Positions 1-6,826 of a stretch of DNA of 10,702 nt are shown here, in pieces (within the stretch, counting starts at the first letter, position 1; every line of letters starts with the position of its first letter). The stretch spans positions 1 to 10,702 of the forward strand of contig JBCCEV010000149.1 in assembly GCA_039030125.1 (NCBI GenBank), written 5' to 3'. Origin of the DNA: JBCCEV01 sp039030125. GTDB taxonomy: Bacteria > Pseudomonadota > Gammaproteobacteria > Ga0077536. A model generated the notes under the pieces. That model ran no database searches. It saw only the letters and a program-made list of their open reading frames with translations, and was not told the DNA's origin. The translations under genes and the position numbers were made by a program.

Positions 1-1
1 C

Positions 2-226
2 GACGAGGAGCCACGTATCGAAGTGTCGATGCGGTGGACCGAGGCCACCGACGAGGTGATTCGCTCGTACGCGAACGGGATTCCCACCGGTTCCGGCGGC
101 ACGCATGAAAACGGGTTCAAGCAGGGCATCGCCAAGGCGCTCCGTGGCCACATGGACAGCCACAAGCTGACGCCGAAGGGCGTGAAGGTCACCGCGGACG
201 ACATCCGAGAGGGGCTGGTCGCGCTC
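2..226 (+). CDS. DNA gyrase/topoisomerase IV subunit B, internal fragment (truncated at both ends)
   Basis: This is a piece of the B (ATPase) subunit of a type II DNA topoisomerase, which hydrolyses ATP to drive strand passage with GyrA or ParC. The frame is open from base 2. It carries the transducer-domain block S-Y-A-N-G-I-P-T followed by GGTHENGF and then the ADDIREGLVA block, all typical of GyrB/ParE roughly 280-350 residues into the protein. After REGLVAL the family sequence should continue with a beta strand and the QTK loop. Instead the frame runs into the complement of ahcY, giving about 36 meaningless residues before a stop at 335-337. The GTG at 23 is internal, not a true start. 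GC is about 65% by hand count (143 of 220 bases), clearly richer than the ahcY side. The style of the fragment (S-G-G-T-H-E-N-G, HKLTPKG) recalls deltaproteobacterial or myxobacterial gyrases, so it probably comes from another genome. I cannot separate GyrB from ParE on this fragment. Confidence 0.8.
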
Positions 227-231
227 ATGCA
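218..231. other. Chimeric junction between topoisomerase B and ahcY fragments
   Basis: Topoisomerase B homology on the plus strand stops around base 220-226, and AhcY homology on the minus strand begins at base 221. The six bases gcgctc at 221-226 fit both genes: Ala-Leu in the topoisomerase frame and Glu-Arg in the AhcY frame. The join could therefore have formed at a short shared sequence. Both genes are cut in the middle of conserved domains and face each other. I see no inverted repeat, target duplication or transposase at the join. The likeliest explanation is a misassembly near a contig end. Confidence 0.75.
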
Positions 232-910
232 GTTGATACAGACGATGAACGCCAGTGGTGGTCTCCTCGCTCACCCCGCGAATGTCCGGGATCGTTCGGT
301 GGAAGCGCTCGGGATCACGCTTCAGCGACGTCTTTAACTGCGCGTACAGGACGGCTTCCTCTTCGCTACCCGGTTTCTTTTCGAGAACCTTGGGATTTTC
401 CTCTGCTTGATACCCCAACAATGCGAATAAGGTTGCATCGCCCCCGTCATCAAGAATCATGTTAGGGCCCCTGCCATTACCCCAATCTAGAATCCGGTCG
501 GTGTACTGCCAGTACTCCTTCAGGGTTTCCCCCTTGTATGCGAACACGGGAGTCCCCGTTTTGGCGATGGCCGCCGCCGCGTGATCCTGAGTAGAGAATA
601 TGTTGCAGCTAGCCCAGCGGACTTTCGCCCCCAGATCCTGCAGTGTCTCGATCAGCACCGCCGTCTGGATTGTCATGTGCAGAGAACCGGTGATCCGCGC
701 GCCTTTCAGGGGCTGTTCTTTGGCAAACTCTTGGCGAGTCGCCATCAAGCCCGGCATCTCTTGCTCGGCTAAATCGATTTCTTTGCGGCCGAAAGCCGCC
801 AAGCCCATATCGGCAACGACGTAATCTTTGACTTTGCGCTTGGCCTTTGGTGCGGGCGCGCTCTTAACGTTGCGTCCGTTCGTTTTAGAAGCAGCAGTTC
901 CTCGTGTCAT
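221..910 (-). CDS. ahcY: Adenosylhomocysteinase, N-terminal 230 residues (3' end lost at junction)
   Basis: AhcY reversibly hydrolyses S-adenosylhomocysteine to adenosine and homocysteine in the cytoplasm, removing the inhibitory product of SAM-dependent methylation. From ATG at 910 the minus strand gives a Lys/Ala-rich tail of about 28 residues. The catalytic core follows, with GSLHMTIQTAVL (about 75-86), the family signature SCNIFSTQDHAAAAIA (101-116), LDDGGDAT (153-160, containing a catalytic Asp) and SEETTTGVHRLYQ (214-226, containing a catalytic Glu). The block between 160 and 205 is the roughly 40-residue insertion of long proteobacterial AhcY proteins, so the full protein should be about 465-475 residues. 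Everything after residue 230 is missing, including the catalytic Lys/Asp pair and the NAD-binding domain. The frame stays open to base 1, but that part is antisense to the topoisomerase fragment and is not AhcY. A GGAG at about 921-924 serves as a ribosome site. The gene follows metK by 45 bases with no terminator, so co-transcription is likely. Confidence 0.9.
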
Positions 911-955
911 GTTGTCCGTTCTCCGGTCTTAAATACAGAATTAATTAAAGGTTAG

Positions 956-2119
956 TTAACTGAGCGCGCTACGCAACGTCTCGGCGAGGTCGGTTTTCTC
1001 CCAGGAGAAACCGCCGTCCGCTTCGGGCTCGCGTCCGAAGTGACCGTAAGCTGCCGTGCGCTCGTAAATGGGTCGGCTCAATTGCAAATGTTCGCGAATC
1101 CCGCGAGGCGATAAATCGACCGCTTCTGACAGCGCGGCTTCTAGTTTTGATTCTTCGACCTCGCCGGTGCCGTGCAGATCGACATAAAGCGAGAGCGGCT
1201 TCGAAACCCCGATAGCGTAAGACAATTGAATGGTGCAGCGCTCCGCAAGGCCGGCCGCGACCACGTTTTTGGCGAGATAACGGCACGCATAGGCGGCCGA
1301 ACGGTCGACCTTTGATGGATCTTTGCCTGAAAATGCGCCGCCACCGTGGGGCGCGGCACCACCATAGGTATCAACAATAATTTTGCGGCCCGTCAAACCC
1401 GCGTCCCCGTCCGGACCACCGATCACGAAACGACCCGTCGGGTTGACGTAGAACTCTTCTTCCGGACACATCCAACCGGCCGGCAAGGCCGCTTCGACGA
1501 AAGGACGCACCGCCTCTCGAACATCGTCTTGGGACAACGCTTGTTCGTGCTGCGTGGAAACCACCACCGATGTCGCGCGCACGGGTTTGCCATTCTCATA
1601 CTGCAGCGTCACCTGACTCTTTGCATCCGGCCCAAAACCCGTGCCGCCGGCATGCCTAGCGCTGGCCATATCTTGCAAAATCCGATGCGAATAATAAATG
1701 GGCGCTGGCATCAACACATCGGTTTCCCGGCATGCGTAACCAAACATGATCCCCTGGTCGCCCGCACCCTCATCTTTGTCGTCGCCGCTGTCCACGCCTT
1801 GCGCGATATCGACCGATTGCTTATGAACGTGAACTGCCACGTCGGCGTGCTGCCAATGAAACCCGTCTTGCTCATAACCAATCGACTTGACCGCATCACG
1901 GGCCAGTGTCTCCATCGTTTCGTGCGTAATCGAATCGGGGCCACGAACCTCACCGGCGATAACAATCCGGTTAGTCGTTGTCAGCGTTTCAACCGCCACC
2001 CTCGAACCGTTGTCAGCGCCTAAGAAAGCATCAACCACGGCATCTGAAATACGATCACAAACTTTATCCGGATGACCTTCAGAAACCGATTCACTGGTAA
2101 ATAAGTAGTTCGAGCGCAC
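956..2119 (-). CDS. metK: S-adenosylmethionine synthetase
   Basis: MetK makes S-adenosylmethionine from methionine and ATP in the cytoplasm and is normally essential. The 387 residues match the usual family length (about 384-400). Visible motifs are EGHPDKVCDRISD (14-26, ATP/Mg region), the signature GAGDQG (118-123), GGPDGDAGLTGRK (234-246) and the glycine-rich GGGAFSGKD loop (259-267). The start is GTG at 2119, with AAGGAG six to seven bases upstream (about 2127-2132) and the expected R-S-N-Y-L-F-T-S-E-S opening. The choice of residues (HPDKVCDRISDAVVDAF, TLTTTNRIVIAGEVRGP, GDQGIMFGYACRET) resembles alphaproteobacterial MetK more than the E. coli type, which is odd beside gammaproteobacterial neighbours. 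ahcY lies immediately downstream, forming a SAM synthesis/recycling pair. The 116-base gap upstream (2120-2235) holds a possible -10 element CATAAT (2185-2190, minus strand) without a good -35, and no SAM riboswitch that I recognise. Confidence 0.97.
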   Translation of the reverse strand: MRSNYLFTSESVSEGHPDKVCDRISDAVVDAFLGADNGSRVAVETLTTTNRIVIAGEVRGPDSITHETMETLARDAVKSIGYEQDGFHWQHADVAVHVHKQSVDIAQGVDSGDDKDEGAGDQGIMFGYACRETDVLMPAPIYYSHRILQDMASARHAGGTGFGPDAKSQVTLQYENGKPVRATSVVVSTQHEQALSQDDVREAVRPFVEAALPAGWMCPEEEFYVNPTGRFVIGGPDGDAGLTGRKIIVDTYGGAAPHGGGAFSGKDPSKVDRSAAYACRYLAKNVVAAGLAERCTIQLSYAIGVSKPLSLYVDLHGTGEVEESKLEAALSEAVDLSPRGIREHLQLSRPIYERTAAYGHFGREPEADGGFSWEKTDLAETLRSALS

Positions 2120-2235
2120 GAAATCACTCCTTGAGGAAGTAAATGAGTAAGGATCAGGTTGAACAAGCCGACTTGAGGGCGCGTATTATGACTGATCCGG
2201 ACACCCAACGGCACCCGAAATCGCCCCGTTTGGCG

Positions 2236-3237
2236 CTATTGAGCGACAGTCAGCGCAATTTTTCCCATATGCTCGCCTGAATCCATCAAGGAATGTGCGG
2301 CGGCCGCCTCGGCGAGCGGAAAAGTTTTGTAAATTTTCGACCTCAAGCGACCGTCTGCGACGGCTGGCCAGAATTCCTTCTCCACCAATGCCGCGATCTC
2401 GGCTTTCGCCTGCGTCGATTGCGGTCGCAACGCCGAACCCGTCACAATCAGCCGCTTCATCACCACCTCAACAAAATTCACTTCGGCTTTGGGGCCCAAC
2501 AGGAAAGCAATGAGCACATAGCGCCCGTCCATACCCAGTAATTTGAGATTGGCGGCCACATAGCTCCCGGCAACCATATCCAAGACCACATCAAAACCGC
2601 GGTCGCCGGCAAATTCTTGTGCGTTCTCGAACCAATCTTCGGTGCGGTAATTAATCGCGAGATCGGCGCCTAATCCGCGGCAAAAATCACACTTCTCGGC
2701 GGTACCTGCGGTTACCACGACCTCGGCACCAAATAGCTTTGCTACCTGGATGGCGGTCGCCCCGATCCCACTGCTCCCGCCGTGCACCAGCACCCGATCT
2801 CCCCGACTAAGTTGTCCCCGCGAGACGAGGTTGTGTTGCACCGTAAAACAGGTTTCAGGGAGCGTCGCGGCTTCAACCGCAGACAGATTATCTGGCCATG
2901 GTAAACAGTGCTCAGCATTGACCGCGCAATACTCGGCATAACCGCCACCGTGCGTCAGGGCAACAACGCGGTCGCCTTCACCCCACCGCTCAACTCGCGT
3001 CCCGCAGGCCACGACCACACCAGCTATTTCCAGGCCCGGGAAAGGGCTGGCGTCGCTCGGTACCGGATAATGACCTTCTCGTTGCATGACATCAGGGCGA
3101 TTGACACCTGCGGCGAGAACTTTCACCAGTACTTGGTCGGCATTGATTTCGGGGATCTCGGTTTGACAAGGTTGCAACACCTCAGGACCGCCCGGTTCAC
3201 TGATCTCTATCGCGCTCATCGTTGACGGGACGGCCAT
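2236..3237 (-). CDS. NAD(P)H:quinone oxidoreductase, PIG3 family (MDR superfamily)
   Basis: This is a zinc-independent medium-chain dehydrogenase/reductase of the quinone oxidoreductase type, closest in pattern to the PIG3/TP53I3 branch, which reduces quinones using NADPH. The N-terminal catalytic fold carries VLVKVLAAGVNRPDVMQREG, FPGLEIAGVV and GDRVVAL; zinc-ligand cysteines are absent. The Rossmann region has VLVHGGSSGIGATAIQVAK, the AxxGxxG-like nucleotide site of this family. L-P-E-T-C-F-T and the late S-A-L-R-P-Q-S segment are also characteristic. I choose ATG at 3237 (333 residues) over the upstream in-frame TTG at 3255, because AAAGGA lies about seven bases before this ATG and the best promoter would leave the TTG only a few bases of leader. 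It is divergent from trxB. The true substrate cannot be read from sequence. Confidence 0.9.
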   Translation of the reverse strand: MAVPSTMSAIEISEPGGPEVLQPCQTEIPEINADQVLVKVLAAGVNRPDVMQREGHYPVPSDASPFPGLEIAGVVVACGTRVERWGEGDRVVALTHGGGYAEYCAVNAEHCLPWPDNLSAVEAATLPETCFTVQHNLVSRGQLSRGDRVLVHGGSSGIGATAIQVAKLFGAEVVVTAGTAEKCDFCRGLGADLAINYRTEDWFENAQEFAGDRGFDVVLDMVAGSYVAANLKLLGMDGRYVLIAFLLGPKAEVNFVEVVMKRLIVTGSALRPQSTQAKAEIAALVEKEFWPAVADGRLRSKIYKTFPLAEAAAAHSLMDSGEHMGKIALTVAQ

Positions 3238-3265
3238 GTTTTTTCCTTTCTTCAAATACAGCGGA

Positions 3266-3293
3266 ATAATAAAACGGGACTAGCGCATGTAAA
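3266..3293 (-). promoter_or_regulatory. Candidate sigma70 promoter for the quinone oxidoreductase
   Basis: On the minus strand, TTTACA (3288-3293, five of six -35 bases) is followed after 16 bases by TATTAT (3266-3271, five of six -10 bases). Transcription would start near 3259, about 22 bases before the ATG at 3237. The -35 overlaps the AAAGGAG stretch that precedes trxB on the other strand, so expression of the two divergent genes may interfere. I found no equally good promoter facing trxB. Confidence 0.55.
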
Positions 3294-3312
3294 GGAGTGA
3301 TAGCATTGCGCC

Positions 3313-4257
3313 ATGAGCACACAGCACCACCGATTACTTATTTTGGGTTCTGGACCCGCTGGTTACACTGCGGCCGTGTATGCGTCGCGCGCCGCGCTTG
3401 AGCCTGCTTTGATCACAGGTATCGAAATTGGCGGCCAAATGACGACGACGACCGACGTCGACAATTGGCCGGGCGATGATGAAGGCGTACTCGGTCCGGA
3501 ACTGATGGAGCGCATGAAGCGGCATGCCGAGCGCTTCGGTACGCAGTTAATTTATGACCACATCAACGCGGTGGACCTATCGGGGCCGCCTTTTCGCCTG
3601 AGCGGCGATAGCGGCGAATACAGTTGCGATGCCTTGATCATCGCTACCGGTGCCTCCGCCAAGTATTTGGGGCTGCCGTCGGAGGAAGCGTACAAAGGCC
3701 GCGGCGTTTCGGCGTGTGCAACCTGTGATGGGTTCTTCTATCGGGAACAGCCCGTCGCGGTCGTTGGCGGTGGCAATACCGCGGTCGAAGAGGCCCTCTA
3801 CCTCTCCAACATTGCTTCCCACGTCACTGTGGTTCATCGCCGCGATGAATTTCGCGCCGAGAAGATATTGAGCACAAAGCTCCAAGAGAAAACGGACGGC
3901 GGAAATGTCACCATCGAATGGAATCACGTCCTTGATGAGGTTTTGGGCGATGCACAAGGTGTCAACGGCATTCGAATCAAGGATGTCAGCAGCGAAAACA
4001 CCAAGGAAATTCCGGTTCAAGGAACCTTCATTGCGATCGGACACACGCCAAATACGGATGTCTTCAAAGGCCAACTGGAAATGGATGGTGGCTATATCAA
4101 GGTTCAAAGTGGCGCCAACGGGTTCGCGACGGCAACTAGCGTCCCAGGCGTTTTCGCCGCCGGTGACGTCGCCGATCCAATTTACCGCCAAGCCGTGACA
4201 TCAGCGGGTGCCGGTTGCATGGCGGCGCTCGACGTCGAGCGCTATTTGGAACAGTAA
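3313..4257 (+). CDS. trxB: Thioredoxin-disulfide reductase
   Basis: TrxB is the cytoplasmic FAD enzyme that passes electrons from NADPH to thioredoxin, supporting ribonucleotide reductase, PAPS reductase and disulfide repair. The 314 residues fit the low-Mr bacterial class (E. coli about 320). In order there are the FAD site LGSGPAGYTAAVYASRA near the N-terminus, GGQMTTTTDVDNWPG, the redox-active Cys135-Ala-Thr-Cys138 followed by DGFFYR, the NADPH site VVGGGNTAVEEALYLS, the HRRDEFRA segment that contacts the NADPH phosphate, and the C-terminal FAD motif GVFAAGDVADP. ATG at 3313 is fixed by an in-frame stop at 3301-3303. The only good Shine-Dalgarno sequence, AAAGGAG (3291-3297), lies 15 bases away, which is farther than usual and suggests modest initiation. 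The gene ends 18 bases from the convergent dUTPase gene, with no clear terminator between them. Confidence 0.96.
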   Translation: MSTQHHRLLILGSGPAGYTAAVYASRAALEPALITGIEIGGQMTTTTDVDNWPGDDEGVLGPELMERMKRHAERFGTQLIYDHINAVDLSGPPFRLSGDSGEYSCDALIIATGASAKYLGLPSEEAYKGRGVSACATCDGFFYREQPVAVVGGGNTAVEEALYLSNIASHVTVVHRRDEFRAEKILSTKLQEKTDGGNVTIEWNHVLDEVLGDAQGVNGIRIKDVSSENTKEIPVQGTFIAIGHTPNTDVFKGQLEMDGGYIKVQSGANGFATATSVPGVFAAGDVADPIYRQAVTSAGAGCMAALDVERYLEQ

Positions 4258-4275
4258 GGCGAGACGCTCGAGCCG

Positions 4276-4914
4276 CTAATCAACGACTGTGGCATAGCGG
4301 GCTTGTAACGCCTCGTAAATCGCGTCGCGAAAATTGGGCGCATCACTATCGAGCTCACGCGCTATCTCCGTCAACACCTCGTTGTCTTCAAGGCCATTCC
4401 AGACTTTGATGTACTCGCCGCTCCGGTAGCCGTGATCTTGGCGAAAAACGTTCAGTACATTTTTGCCTACGTAAGCGCGATAAAGATCATCAAAATCGCA
4501 GTCCAACAAGCCCAAAAGGGCTTTCAGAGCGCCGATATCCAATCGCTGATGAACCAACGCGACACGGGCTAGGTTTTCGACTTCCTCCAAAAACTCGCCG
4601 GCGTTAGCGGCATCTCGCCATTGCGCCATGATGTGCCTGGCGGCAGCGCGGTGATCGCGCTCGGCGGTGATCCACAGACTCAGGCCAAAATGCCAAATAT
4701 CAACGAGTTCGAGCAGCGCCTGCTCGCGATCGGATTTCTGATGCTTCCACCACTTCCATCCGTGATGCTCCATCAGCTCGCCACATTCAATCCAAATTGC
4801 CCGGTACCACTCTCTTTTCCGATCCAGCCAATCCTGATCAACGTGGCAATTCATCTGATCCTGCATCGCCAGCATGATCGAACACTTCTCTATGTGCGCG
4901 GCGCTATCGGTCAA
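4276..4914 (-). CDS. Dimeric dUTP diphosphatase (all-alpha NTP pyrophosphatase, dUTPase_2 type)
   Basis: This enzyme is predicted to hydrolyse dUTP to dUMP and pyrophosphate, keeping uracil out of DNA and supplying dUMP to thymidylate synthase. It is the all-alpha dimeric type, unrelated to the trimeric Dut of E. coli. In 212-residue numbering, the Mg-binding helices carry E43/E46/E49 in IWIECGELMEHHGWKWWK and E69/D72 in LELVDIWHFG. The C-terminal half has GKNVLNVFRQDHGY (150-163) and GEYIKVWNGLEDNEVL (166-181), typical of this family. The start is uncertain. The longest frame begins with TTG at 4914, and a stop lies just upstream of it. ATG at 4875 has GAGAAG at suitable spacing and would give 199 residues, but removes residues that look like the first helix of relatives. 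A possible -10 TATACT lies at 4946-4951 with no good -35. The gene is convergent with trxB and divergent from the SLC13 transporter. Confidence 0.9.
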   Translation of the reverse strand: MTDSAAHIEKCSIMLAMQDQMNCHVDQDWLDRKREWYRAIWIECGELMEHHGWKWWKHQKSDREQALLELVDIWHFGLSLWITAERDHRAAARHIMAQWRDAANAGEFLEEVENLARVALVHQRLDIGALKALLGLLDCDFDDLYRAYVGKNVLNVFRQDHGYRSGEYIKVWNGLEDNEVLTEIARELDSDAPNFRDAIYEALQARYATVVD

Positions 4915-5020
4915 AGATCTTTGCTCAAAATTGCGTCAAAGCCGAAGTATATGCGAAGCGGCTTGCTGCACTGGGATAGATTTTCTATGGTGCTGCGCTG
5001 TTCAAGCTGACCTCGAAGTT

Positions 5021-6826
5021 ATGAGTCCGATCTCGGCCACAGCGCTGATCCTGCTAGCGGTCCTGTATTTTTTGGTGCGCCGCCAACGGGCTATCGATCT
5101 TGTGATTTGGATTGGTGTGGCATTGTTATTAGTCGTCCCGGTCATCAACGCCGAGGGTCAGTTGAATATTGGGATCCTGAGCCCTGCCGAAGCGCTGGCC
5201 GGGCTCGCCAATGAAGGCGTGGTTACGATTGCAGCCCTGTTTATCGTTGCCGCCGGTTTACGTAATACCGGCGCCTTGCGGTTGATCGTGGAAAATTCGC
5301 TGGGCACACCGGCGGATAACGCCCAGGCCCGGCAGCGGCTGGTCTGGCCCACCGCCGTTATGAGCGCGTTCCTGAACAATACGCCGCTGATGGCAATGCT
5401 AATTCCAGTTGCCGACGACTGGGCAAAGCGTCATCGTCTTGCCCTTTCGCAACTGTTAATGCCGCTGTCGTTCGCTTCGATCCTAGGTGGGGCGTGTACC
5501 TTAATCGGCACCAGCACTAATCTTGTCGTCAACGGTTGGTTGGTCGATGAGGCCGGTATGGCAAGCCTCGGCATCTTCGAAATCACCGTTGTTGCTGGCC
5601 CCCTCGCGGTTGCCGGGATTGTCTTCGTTTCGCTATTTGCCGACCGCCTCCTGCCGGCCCGGTCAGGCGCTTTCCACGACTTAAACAACGCCCGCGAATA
5701 TGTGGTCGAAATGCTGGTCGAGAAAGGCGGGCCATTAGTCGGCCAATCCATTGAACAGGCCGGGCTGCGCGGCCTACCTGGCTTGTTCCTAGTCGAGATT
5801 CAGCGTGCCGAGGAAGTACTCGCAGCCGTTTCGTCAAACGTAGCTTTACAGGATGGTGACCGCTTGGTGTTTGCGGGGATCGTGGATTCCGTCGTCGATT
5901 TGCAGCGGATCCCCGGGTTGCTGCCCGCCACCGATCAGGTCTTCAAACTTGAGCAGTCCCGCCGTAACCGAATGCTGGTCGAAGCGGTGGTGAGCGATAG
6001 CTTCCCATTACTCGGCACTACCATCCGCGAGGGTCAATTTCGCACTCACTATAACGCCGCGGTGATCGCTGTTGCACGCAACGGCGAGCGCATCAAGAAG
6101 AAAATCGGCGATATTCAGTTAGCTCCTGGCGACACTCTGCTTCTTGAAGCACGGGTTAATTTCATCGAGCAGCAGCGCAACCGTCGAGATTTCTACCTGG
6201 TTAGCGCAATCGAAACGCCGCCACCAATTGACTACTCACGTTCCAGCGTCGCGATTGCAATTATCCTGTCGATCATCACCACGGTTGCCACAGGCTTCCT
6301 CTCCATCTTGCAAGCCGCGCTGGCCGCGGCAGCGCTAATGCTGGTGACTCGCTGCGTGACCGCTCAGCAAGCGCGGCGCGCCGTCGATTGGGAAGTGATC
6401 TTGGTGATCGCAGGCGCAATTGCGCTTGGGCGGGCGCTGGCAGTGAGCGGGCTGGCCGCCCAGATCAGCGAAATCGTTTTGGCCACTTTTGGCGCCTCCC
6501 CGACGCTGCTGCTGGCGGCAATTTATGGCTTGACCGCGGTCATGGCCGCACTGATTTCCGCAAAAGCCGCCGCCGTTCTCATGCTGCCAATTGCCATGGC
6601 GGGAGCTGTTCAGATGAATTTAGCCTTCATGCCATTCGCCATCGCCGTGATGTTAGCCGCCGCCACCACCGTGGCGACGCCAATCGGATATCCAACTAAT
6701 CTAATGGTGTATGGGCCCGGGGGTTATCGATACTCCGATTATCTCCGTCTCGGGATCCCCTTAACTCTGTTTCTTTGGGGACTAGCAATCGTGTTGGTCC
6801 CGCTGGCCTGGCCGTTTACGGGCTAG
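5021..6826 (+). CDS. SLC13-family (DASS-like) anion permease with two internal RCK_C/TrkA-C domains
   Basis: This inner-membrane secondary transporter of the divalent-anion:Na+ symporter/ArsB-like superfamily has 601 residues, the usual length for the RCK-containing branch. Hydrophobic helices fill about residues 1-200 and 405-600. Between them are two soluble TrkA-C-like domains (about 226-305 and 316-400), each with the E-x-V-V-x-x-x-S-x-L-x-G-x-T/S-I pattern and a GD-x-L-L/V strand. The first repeat has the hairpin motif N119-N120-T-P and GTSTN (163-167). The second has TPIGYPTN (553-560) followed by L-M-V-Y-G-P-G-G-Y. The second hairpin motif, usually N-N or S-N-T, reads S513-A-K515-A-A-A-V-L-M here, so the expected Asn is missing. 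ATG at 5021 is chosen because the membrane domain begins there. The upstream extension to 4874 is antisense to the dUTPase gene and rich in Cys. The ribosome site is weak. Sulfate or another dianion is a plausible substrate, but this cannot be decided. The stop overlaps yoaA by 11 bases. Confidence 0.88.
   Translation: MSPISATALILLAVLYFLVRRQRAIDLVIWIGVALLLVVPVINAEGQLNIGILSPAEALAGLANEGVVTIAALFIVAAGLRNTGALRLIVENSLGTPADNAQARQRLVWPTAVMSAFLNNTPLMAMLIPVADDWAKRHRLALSQLLMPLSFASILGGACTLIGTSTNLVVNGWLVDEAGMASLGIFEITVVAGPLAVAGIVFVSLFADRLLPARSGAFHDLNNAREYVVEMLVEKGGPLVGQSIEQAGLRGLPGLFLVEIQRAEEVLAAVSSNVALQDGDRLVFAGIVDSVVDLQRIPGLLPATDQVFKLEQSRRNRMLVEAVVSDSFPLLGTTIREGQFRTHYNAAVIAVARNGERIKKKIGDIQLAPGDTLLLEARVNFIEQQRNRRDFYLVSAIETPPPIDYSRSSVAIAIILSIITTVATGFLSILQAALAAAALMLVTRCVTAQQARRAVDWEVILVIAGAIALGRALAVSGLAAQISEIVLATFGASPTLLLAAIYGLTAVMAALISAKAAAVLMLPIAMAGAVQMNLAFMPFAIAVMLAAATTVATPIGYPTNLMVYGPGGYRYSDYLRLGIPLTLFLWGLAIVLVPLAWPFTG

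Noticed and set aside
1..220. AhcY continuing in frame to the left window edge
   Set aside because: The minus-strand frame has no stop here, but the translated residues do not resemble AhcY, while the plus strand encodes conserved topoisomerase motifs.
911..955. SAH riboswitch between metK and ahcY
   Set aside because: The gap is only 45 bases, AT-rich, and lacks the GC-rich paired elements such a riboswitch needs.
1346..2023. Long plus-strand open frame (225 codons) inside metK
   Set aside because: It lies wholly antisense to a clearly real metK, has no recognisable domain, and its composition is what the complement of a GC-rich gene gives.
2120..2235. SAM riboswitch upstream of metK, or a terminator of the oxidoreductase gene
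   Set aside because: I could not recognise a SAM aptamer core. The only hairpin seen just after the oxidoreductase stop (CGCC/GGCG, four pairs) is too short and lacks a T-run.
3577..4191. Minus-strand open frame (204 codons) inside trxB
   Set aside because: It is antisense to the CATC and NADPH-binding regions of trxB and resembles no protein family I know.
4258..4275. Bidirectional terminator between trxB and the dUTPase gene
   Set aside because: A GGCGAG...CTC-GA-GCC stem can be drawn, but it has a bulge and no flanking T/A tracts.
4874..5020. N-terminal extension of the SLC13 transporter to an ATG at 4874
   Set aside because: Its 49 extra residues are Cys-rich, partly antisense to the dUTPase start, and precede a natural first membrane helix at ATG 5021.
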